10,995 nt of DNA from contig CAJORE010000030.1 of NCBI GenBank assembly GCA_905236595.1, forward strand, positions 1 through 10,995, read 5' to 3'. The position numbers and the translations under genes were made by a program. The stretch comes from an uncultured Selenomonadaceae bacterium. GTDB taxonomy: Bacteria; Bacillota; Negativicutes; Selenomonadales; Selenomonadaceae. Numbering within the stretch: position 1 is the first letter of the stretch; each line of letters starts with the position of its first letter. A model generated the notes under the pieces. It worked only from the letters and a program-made list of their open reading frames with translations, had not been told where the DNA came from and made no database searches. Shown here in pieces: positions 6,080-10,995 of this stretch.

Positions 6080-7214
6080 AGTTAAGTTTCTTTTTTCCGG
6101 CAAAGGTATGCCCTATGAAAAAGTGTGCATAATGGTGACGATTGTCATTACCGTTGTTCTGTGCTATCTTTTGTCCGGCAATTTTGCCAAAGATGCCAAG
6201 GTAGTTGTTATTGATCTTGACAATTCCGCTTACAGCCGCGACCTTACGAGCCGATTTAACGCCACCGAATACATGAAGGTTACGGCGGTCATCAATGCGG
6301 CCGTCAATCCCACGGATTTTTTTTACCGTGACGAAGCGGTGGCGGTGATTTATTTGCCGCATGACTTGGAGAAAAATCGTTTTTCGGGGTCGGACGCCGC
6401 CATCGGTGTATTTTATGATAAGACAAACGTTGCGCAAACCGCCGATATTCAAGCTGTAATGAACGAAATTGTCGCCATTGACAATGCTTCGCAGTCGGCG
6501 GGCGGCACGCTTTACTTGAATGATCGCAATTTGTTCAGTCCCAACGGTTCCACGAGCAATGCGCAAACACAGGGTTTTTTGTTTTTCTTCGGCAGTATGT
6601 TTTTCGTTTTTGCTACAATCGGCATGGTGCCGCGGCTTAGAATGACTCATGAATTGGATCGGATTTTGCTTGAGGGTACGCCTTGGGATTTGCTTTGTCG
6701 GCTCATCCCGTATTGCGCTTGTCTTGTCGTGTCATTTGTGTTTGGCATGGCTGTTTTGCGCGTTTGGGGTGATATGGTTTTTTCCGGATCGTTGATTAAC
6801 TTTTTGTTTACGCAAGTGTTCTATGTGATTGCGCTTGGTATGTTGAGCTTAATTTTCGGGTGGGGGGCGGCCAATCCCGGTATCGCTTCATCACGAATGA
6901 TTTTGTTCATTCCGGGCGGCTTTATCATGGGCGGCCCGACAAGCCCCATCGATCACTTGGCCGAATGGGTTCAGACTTTGTCCCACATTTTCCCGCTGAC
7001 ATGGGAATATCATTTTGTACGGGACATTGTGGCTCGCGGGGCAACAGTAGCCGACATCAGCAAGGAGTTTGGCGCGTTTTTGATTTATTTGGCGGTCGTG
7101 TCAATAATTTTTTGCGTAAAGTTCTACAAGGCGAAAGATGAATTTATACGGCGCACCAAAAACGAAGAGATAATGCAGCAAAAGTTGCATAATATCAGTG
7201 CGGCGCGTGGGTAA
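6060..7214 (+). CDS. ABC-2-type transporter permease (YhhJ-like)
   Basis: The 384-residue inner-membrane protein has helix 1 at about 22-39, a large extracytoplasmic domain (about 40-170) opening KVVVIDLDNSAYSRDL, and five more helices at about 173-191, 212-234, 247-268, 278-292 and 339-356. A cytoplasmic loop between helices 2 and 3 carries ELDRILLEGTP (198-208), comparable to the ER.RGT coupling segment of ABC-2 permeases, and the HIFPLTWEYHFVRDI stretch (309-323) is typical of the family. It would form the membrane channel of an exporter with the HlyD protein. ATG 6060 is chosen over GTG 6054 because GAGG is 9 bases from the ATG and only 3 from the GTG. No ATPase domain or ATPase gene lies next to it, so the energy source must be encoded elsewhere or the unit works unusually. 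Substrate unknown. Confidence 0.9.
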   Translation: MNSLRDEVKFLFSGKGMPYEKVCIMVTIVITVVLCYLLSGNFAKDAKVVVIDLDNSAYSRDLTSRFNATEYMKVTAVINAAVNPTDFFYRDEAVAVIYLPHDLEKNRFSGSDAAIGVFYDKTNVAQTADIQAVMNEIVAIDNASQSAGGTLYLNDRNLFSPNGSTSNAQTQGFLFFFGSMFFVFATIGMVPRLRMTHELDRILLEGTPWDLLCRLIPYCACLVVSFVFGMAVLRVWGDMVFSGSLINFLFTQVFYVIALGMLSLIFGWGAANPGIASSRMILFIPGGFIMGGPTSPIDHLAEWVQTLSHIFPLTWEYHFVRDIVARGATVADISKEFGAFLIYLAVVSIIFCVKFYKAKDEFIRRTKNEEIMQQKLHNISAARG

Positions 7215-7217
7215 GGT

Positions 7218-7243
7218 CGGCAAACGCCGTTTAATTTATTTTT
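7218..7243 (+). terminator. Weak candidate intrinsic terminator
   Basis: CGGC-AAAC-GCCG (7218-7229), directly after the permease stop, is followed by a T-rich tail (TTTAATTTATTTTT, 7230-7243). The stem is only 4 base pairs, so termination may be partial, with read-through into the stress-protein gene. Confidence 0.3.
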
Positions 7244-7274
7244 ACGCATCGTGCTTATCGGGGAGGTGTGGGCT

Positions 7275-7796
7275 TTGGGCGAAGAAACCCGAGACGAAAG
7301 ATTCAAGTGGCGCGACATTGCCATAAGGCGTATCTTGGTGGCTACCGACGGGTCGGCGCAGGCATTTCGTGCATTGAACGAGGCCATATACATTGCCGCT
7401 CTGTGCGACGCGCAAATAACGTTGCTTATGACCGTTGATTTAAACGAGCATGTCAGTGCATTTGAGCAGGTGAGCATGAGCGGTTATGTGTCGGCGGAGC
7501 TTAAAATTGCCGCTTATCAATTTCTGGCGGATTTGATGCACGTCATTCCTCCGGAAGTTCCCGCGCATACGCGGGTGGAGTCGGGTGATCCGGCCGATAC
7601 GATAATAGAGGTTGCCGAGCAGGAAGAGAGTGATTTAATCGTTATTGGCAGCCGCGGCATGAGCAGCCTGAAAAGTTTTTTTATGGGCAACGTATCGGAA
7701 CAGGTGTTGCGGCGTGCGTCTTGTCCGGTGTTGGTAAGCAAGGGTATGCCCGACGATTGGGACACCGAGGCGGATAATAACGGTTTTTTACCGTGA
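7275..7796 (+). CDS. Universal stress protein (UspA family)
   Basis: Single-domain cytoplasmic UspA-fold protein of 173 residues. Strand 1 reads RRILVATDGS (18-27), whose Asp contacts adenine in ATP-binding members. The C-terminal half has LIVIGSRGMSSLKSFFMGNVSEQV, in which G125-x2-G128-x9-G138 matches the ATP-binding consensus G-2x-G-9x-G(S/T), with Asn instead of Ser/Thr after the last glycine but Ser two further on. It ends CPVLVSKG plus an acidic tail, and the 18-residue charged N-terminal lead is slightly long. The frame opens at GTG 7251, but TTG 7275 is preferred because GGGGAGG (7260-7266) ends 8 bases upstream of it; GTG 7266 is too close. The real role is unknown, as for most family members. 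It sits 55 bases before argF. Confidence 0.88.
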   Translation: MGEETRDERFKWRDIAIRRILVATDGSAQAFRALNEAIYIAALCDAQITLLMTVDLNEHVSAFEQVSMSGYVSAELKIAAYQFLADLMHVIPPEVPAHTRVESGDPADTIIEVAEQEESDLIVIGSRGMSSLKSFFMGNVSEQVLRRASCPVLVSKGMPDDWDTEADNNGFLP

Positions 7797-7815
7797 GGGC
7801 AAGTGCAGTTTGATG

Positions 7816-7834
7816 AATATGATTTTTATGTATG
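7816..7834 (-). promoter_or_regulatory. Candidate ArgR operator (ARG box) before argF
   Basis: The minus strand of this segment reads CATACATAAAAATCATATT, which matches the Bacillus ARG-box consensus CATGAATAAAAATKCAAKT (from memory) at about 14 of 19 positions, including the central ATAAAAAT. It lies 17-36 bases upstream of the argF ATG, a position suited to repression by arginine-bound ArgR/AhrC. A weak TTGATG (7810-7815) nearby could be part of a promoter, but no convincing -10 follows at the usual spacing. Confidence 0.35.
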
Positions 7835-7851
7835 AAGATATGGGGAGAAAA

Positions 7852-8805
7852 ATGGCAAAGACAACGAACACATCAACGCTCAAAGGCAAAGATTTTCTTT
7901 CGATTCACGATCTTACGACCGATGAGTTTCGGGAAATTTTGGATCTTGCCGCCGACTTGAAAACCAAACAAAAATGCGGAATCGAACATAAGTATTTAGA
8001 GGGCAAGACTCTTGGCATGATTTTTGAAAAATCTTCTACGCGCACACGGGTTTCCTTTGAAGTCGGTATGTATCAGCTGGGCGGTGCCGCGCTGTTTTTG
8101 AGCAGCCGCGATTTGCAGTTGGGACGCGGCGAGCCGATTAAGGATACGGCGCGGGTGCTTTCGCGTTATTTGGACGGCATTATGATTCGCACGTTCGGTC
8201 ACGAACGTGCCGAAGAACTTGCCAAGTATGCCGATGTCCCCGTTATAAATGCGCTTACCGATTTGTTGCATCCTTGTCAGGTCTTGACGGATATGTTGAC
8301 AATATGCGAATATAAGGGAAAAAATTTAAAAGGGCTGAAGATGGCCTACGTCGGCGACGGGAACAATATGGCACAGTCTTATTTGTACGGTTGCGCCAAG
8401 GCCGGCATCAACCTCACTGTTGCCACGCCCGAAGGCTATGCGCCGAATGATGTTGTTTTTGAGAATGCCATGCGCGACGCAAAAGAAAGCGGCGCCGTCT
8501 TGTCTTTGACCAAGGACGCGAAAGCCGCCGTGCGCGACGCCGACATTGTGGCGACAGATACTTGGGCAAGTATGGGGCAAGAGGCCGAACATGATGAACG
8601 CAAAAAAATTTTTTCTGCGTATCAGGTCAACGAAGACCTTTTGGCCAATGCTTCGTCACGCGTCATTGTTCTTCATTGCTTGCCGGCGTATCGCGGCGAA
8701 GAAATAACGGACGAAGTTTTTGAGAAAAATGCGCAGATTATTTTTGACGAGGCGGAAAACCGTCTGCATGTGCAAAAGGCGATAATGACTCTGACCATGG
8801 GTTGA
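7852..8805 (+). CDS. argF: Ornithine carbamoyltransferase
   Basis: The enzyme transfers the carbamoyl group of carbamoyl phosphate to ornithine, giving citrulline in arginine synthesis (or the reverse in the deiminase pathway). The 317-residue protein has SSTRTR at 61-66 (carbamoyl-phosphate loop), HPCQ at 140-143, the ornithine-specific SMG loop in DTWASMGQEAE (236-246) and HCLP at 275-278 with the catalytic Cys. All key residues are present and length is normal. The frame is open to 7810, but ATG 7852 is chosen: GGGGAG is 4 bases upstream, and the extra upstream residues are not family-like. No other arg gene or arcA/arcC is adjacent, so it is isolated between a stress gene and a cell-shape gene; biosynthetic argF is more likely than arcB, supported by the candidate ARG box. 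Confidence 0.96.
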   Translation: MAKTTNTSTLKGKDFLSIHDLTTDEFREILDLAADLKTKQKCGIEHKYLEGKTLGMIFEKSSTRTRVSFEVGMYQLGGAALFLSSRDLQLGRGEPIKDTARVLSRYLDGIMIRTFGHERAEELAKYADVPVINALTDLLHPCQVLTDMLTICEYKGKNLKGLKMAYVGDGNNMAQSYLYGCAKAGINLTVATPEGYAPNDVVFENAMRDAKESGAVLSLTKDAKAAVRDADIVATDTWASMGQEAEHDERKKIFSAYQVNEDLLANASSRVIVLHCLPAYRGEEITDEVFEKNAQIIFDEAENRLHVQKAIMTLTMG

Positions 8806-8831
8806 AAAATTGCCGCAGAAAGGAATATTTT

Positions 8832-9857
8832 ATGCTTGGTATGTCAATGGATATAGGCATTGATTTGGGTACGGCCAACGTTCTGGTGTATGTGAAAGGC
8901 AAAGGCATCGTGCTTCGCGAGCCATCTGTTGTTGCGATTGACAAGGACAACAACAAAGTTTTGGCGATAGGCGAAGAAGCGCGACGGATGATTGGACGCA
9001 CGCCCGGCAATATCGTCGCTATTCGCCCGTTGAAAGAGGGTGTTATTGCCGATTACGACATAACGGAAAATATGTTGCGGCATTTTATCGAAAAGGTCAT
9101 CGGCAAGTCGCTTATTTTTCGTCCGCGCATCATGATATGTATACCGTCGGGGGTCACCATGGTTGAGCAACGCGCCGTGCAAGAAGCAGCCGAACAGGCG
9201 GGCGCACGGCAAACGCAGCTCATTGAAGAGCCATTGGCGGCGGCGTTGGGTGCGGGACTTGATATTGCCGAAGCTTGCGGGAACATGGTTATTGACATTG
9301 GCGGCGGCACCACGGACATTGCCGTCATTTCGCTGGGCGGCATTGTCAACAGCGAAAGTTTGCGTATCGCCGGGGATAAGTTCGACTCGGATATAATTTT
9401 TTATGTGCGCAAAGAATTTAATTTGATGATAGGCGAACGCACGGCGGAAGATATAAAAATGAATGTCGGGGCGGCGTTTGCCGATGCGCGTAATCAGACG
9501 TTAGATATAAGAGGGCGCGATTTGTTGTCCGGCTTGCCCAAGACCGTAGCCATAACCACGGCACAAGCCGCTGAGGCGATGCATGAGTCGGTGACACGGA
9601 TAATCGAATGTGTGAAAAAAGTCTTGGAAGAGACACCGCCGGAGCTTGCCGCCGACATTATGGACAGGGGCATAATTTTAACGGGCGGCGGCGCCATGCT
9701 GTATGGTTTGGACGAACTTATTCGCCGCGAGACGCAGATACCCACTTCAATGGCCGATGATGCCATGAGTTGTGTCGCCATAGGTTGCGGAAAAGCGCTT
9801 GATGTGTTCGGAAAATTTGACGGCCGGGCAACCAATACGAAGTTTAAGAAGAATTAG
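8832..9857 (+). CDS. mbl: Rod-shape actin homologue Mbl (MreB family)
   Basis: ATP-binding actin-like protein that forms membrane-associated filaments guiding cell-wall synthesis in rods. The 341 residues include phosphate-1 loop IDLGTANVLVYVKGKGIVL (10-28), the connect region EEPLAAALGAG (132-142), phosphate-2 DIGGGTTDIAVIS (155-167), GERTAEDIK (201-209) and the adenosine loop TGGGAML (284-290). NVLVYVKGKG and GRTPGNIVAIRPLK are closest to Mbl rather than MreB of Bacillus. No mreC/mreD follows, and the next gene is a flagellar rod protein, the same neighbour as mbl in Bacillus; both support Mbl. ATG 8832 has AAAGGA 7 bases upstream; an in-frame TTG at 8802 lies in the argF stop region and is rejected. 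The gap to argF is 26 bases, so the two are probably co-transcribed. Confidence 0.94.
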   Translation: MLGMSMDIGIDLGTANVLVYVKGKGIVLREPSVVAIDKDNNKVLAIGEEARRMIGRTPGNIVAIRPLKEGVIADYDITENMLRHFIEKVIGKSLIFRPRIMICIPSGVTMVEQRAVQEAAEQAGARQTQLIEEPLAAALGAGLDIAEACGNMVIDIGGGTTDIAVISLGGIVNSESLRIAGDKFDSDIIFYVRKEFNLMIGERTAEDIKMNVGAAFADARNQTLDIRGRDLLSGLPKTVAITTAQAAEAMHESVTRIIECVKKVLEETPPELAADIMDRGIILTGGGAMLYGLDELIRRETQIPTSMADDAMSCVAIGCGKALDVFGKFDGRATNTKFKKN

Positions 9858-10077
9858 AATTTGCAAGAGGATTTTTTTCGGTTTTGGCGAAATAAGCAAC
9901 GAAAGGCTTGTTTGCGATGCGAATAAAAAAACTCATCGTAGAGCGGCAAGTCAAAACGAAGGGAACCTCTGAAAAATTATTTTTATGAGCCGTCTGACGC
10001 GTCAAATGCACGACGGGCGGCGATGCACGAACGGTTACCGGGGATGCTTTGCGGTATGAACGGGGGTATGAGTTTGT
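9858..10077. other. Intergenic leader region between mbl and flgF
   Basis: This 220-base gap holds no convincing gene. It contains a hairpin at 9887-9915 (GC-AAATAAGC against GCTTGTTTGC, one bulge, no T run), a 32-base motif at 9940-9971 repeated after flgF, a nested palindrome (CCGTC / TGACGCGTCA / GACGG, 9990-10016), a 17-base-period direct repeat of ATGCACGA(A)CGG (10006-10016 and 10023-10034), and a 24-codon frame (9985-10059) without support. No clear sigma-A promoter was found; it is probably a long flgF leader or a processing region. Confidence 0.5.
9940..9971 (+). repeat. Flagellar leader motif, copy 1
   Basis: AGAGCGGCAAG then TCAAAAC, GGGAA and CTG. It aligns to copy 2 at 10897-10929 with 24 identical positions and one single-base gap, and both copies are soon followed by ATGAG (13 and 5 bases later). 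It sits 106 bases before the flgF start. Function unknown; possible RNA leader element or shared binding site. Confidence 0.45.
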
Positions 10078-10881
10078 ATGTGGCGAGGATTATACACGGC
10101 GGCATCCGGCATGATAACGGAGACAAAACGAACCGATACGCTGGCCAACAACCTGGCCAATGCGGATACGGCCGGATTCAAGCGTGATGTGGCCGTAAGT
10201 GAGGAATTTGAACCGATGTTGCTCCGGCGTATAAATGATTATGATCCTTCTCTTGATATTACGGCATTTAAGCGTTTCCGGTTAAATACAAAGGATCCGG
10301 CGGTCGGCACTTTGGGTCTTGGAGCGTACGTTGCCGAAATCGCTGTGGATCGGGAGCAAGGCAGTTTTCAAACGACGGGCAATCCGTATGATGTCGCAAT
10401 ATCCGGTAACGGCTTTTTGGCGGTGCAAACCGACAACGGTATTCGCTATACAAGGGACGGTGCGCTTTTTCGCGGCAGTACCGGTGTTTTGCAAAATATG
10501 AAAGGTCAGCCCATACTTGACCAAAACGAACAGCCGATAACCATTCCCGGTAATTTGCGTCAGGTAACGATAGGCGCTCAAGGACAAATTTACGGTGACG
10601 GGCGGCTCTTGGGACAGATGATGTTCGTGGAGTTTGGCCCGGATAGGCGCGCTATATTAAAACAGGGCGACAATTTATGGCAACCGCAGGAAGGCGCACA
10701 AAGAAGTCCGGCCACGGGCGAAATTGAACAGGGAATGCTTGAGCGTTCAAATTCTAACGTCGTCAACGAGATGGTTGCGCTAATAAACAATCAGCGTATC
10801 TATGAAGCCGGTTCCAAGGCCGTGATAACGCAAGATTCTCTTTTGGATAAAGCGGTCAACGATTTGGGACGCGTCGGATGA
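10078..10881 (+). CDS. flgF: Flagellar basal-body rod protein (FlgF / FlhO type)
   Basis: Structural protein of the flagellar rod, exported through the flagellar type III apparatus (no signal peptide, as expected). The 267-residue protein starts MWRGLYTAASGM and has the rod-family N-terminal motif TLANNLANADTAGFKR (21-36), the central GNPYDVAISGNGF (101-113) and GIRYTRDGAL (121-130), and the C-terminal helix VVNEMVALINNQRIYEAGSK (228-247), which assembles with the N-terminal helix in the rod. It is more like FlgF/FlhO than FlgG, which usually begins MMRSLWTAASGM, but the two are close paralogues. ATG 10078 has only a G5 run (10062-10066) 11 bases upstream, so initiation may be inefficient. 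Its place after mbl matches the mbl-flhO-flhP order of Bacillus; flgG/flhP is expected just past the right edge. Confidence 0.92.
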   Translation: MWRGLYTAASGMITETKRTDTLANNLANADTAGFKRDVAVSEEFEPMLLRRINDYDPSLDITAFKRFRLNTKDPAVGTLGLGAYVAEIAVDREQGSFQTTGNPYDVAISGNGFLAVQTDNGIRYTRDGALFRGSTGVLQNMKGQPILDQNEQPITIPGNLRQVTIGAQGQIYGDGRLLGQMMFVEFGPDRRAILKQGDNLWQPQEGAQRSPATGEIEQGMLERSNSNVVNEMVALINNQRIYEAGSKAVITQDSLLDKAVNDLGRVG

Positions 10882-10896
10882 CGGGGAATCTTATAA

Positions 10897-10929
10897 AGAA
10901 CGGGAAAATCAAAACTATGGGAAATACTG
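10897..10929 (+). repeat. Flagellar leader motif, copy 2
   Basis: AGAACGGGAAAA then TCAAAAC, GGGAA and CTG, aligning to copy 1 at 9940-9971. It begins 16 bases after the flgF stop, where the leader of a following rod gene (flgG/flhP) would lie. The window ends before that gene can be seen. Confidence 0.45.
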
Positions 10930-10949
10930 CATAAATGAGTTCGTGCCAT

Positions 10950-10970
10950 TGCCGAGGGATTTTTTCGGCA
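10950..10970 (+). other. Small hairpin after flgF
   Basis: TGCCGA (10950-10955) pairs with TCGGCA (10965-10970) around a loop that contains T6. The T run is in the loop, not after the stem, so it does not look like a terminator. It may be part of the leader of the next gene. A frame opening at ATG 10935 is still open at the window end and cannot be judged. Confidence 0.3.
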
Positions 10971-10995
10971 GACAAGGAACGACGACGAAGCGTAG

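Noticed and set aside
9887..9915. Terminator after mbl
   Set aside because: A good 10-base-pair hairpin with one bulge, but no T run follows it on either strand; an A run follows instead.
9924..9950. Sigma-28 (SigD) flagellar promoter before flgF
   Set aside because: TAAA is present, but the sequence 15 bases on (CGGCAAG-like) matches the GCCGATAT -10 poorly.
9985..10066. c-di-GMP (GEMM) riboswitch before flgF
   Set aside because: GGTTACCGGG and GC-rich stems look superficially similar, but the conserved core sequences of the class are absent.

Overview
The window looks like chromosome of an anaerobic, flagellated, rod-shaped Firmicute. A diderm member (Negativicutes / Selenomonadales type) is the best guess. 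The reasons are anaerobic-route cobalamin genes beside a flavodiiron protein, an Mbl-type MreB followed by a flagellar rod gene as in Bacillus, GTG/TTG starts with purine-rich ribosome binding sites, and an HlyD-type periplasmic adaptor. The taxonomic call is inference; no RNA gene is present to anchor it. I saw no tRNA, rRNA, CRISPR array, insertion sequence or phage gene.

Left part (1-3478, minus strand): a tightly packed operon read right to left, fprA - cbiT - cobM(cbiF) - cbiG. The junctions are a 4-base overlap, a 1-base gap and a 4-base overlap, so translation is probably coupled. cbiG starts at GTG (956) and leaves the window at its 3' end. The three corrin enzymes belong to the early-cobalt (anaerobic) branch of B12 synthesis. 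The first gene is a complete flavodiiron protein, which is not a standard corrin enzyme.

Middle (3479-3780): a 302-base divergent regulatory region. It holds back-to-back candidate promoters whose -35 elements sit in the two arms of one inverted repeat, a second inverted repeat over the minus-strand start site, and a strong stem-loop in the leader of the plus-strand gene.

Plus strand, 3781-7214: a compact three-gene unit made of a secreted protein of unrecognised function, an HlyD-family membrane fusion protein, and a six-helix ABC-2-type permease. No ATPase or outer-membrane channel is encoded with them.

Plus strand, 7275-10881: a universal stress protein, ornithine carbamoyltransferase (argF, with a candidate ArgR box just upstream), the Mbl/MreB cell-shape actin, and a flagellar rod protein (flgF/flhO type). 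A 32-33-base motif occurs both upstream of flgF and again just after it, where a second rod gene (flgG/flhP) would be expected to begin outside the window.

Nothing here is clearly a new system. The parts most worth a second look are the flavodiiron gene inside the corrin operon, the shared divergent promoter palindrome, the ATPase-less export unit with its unknown secreted partner, and the repeated flagellar leader motif.
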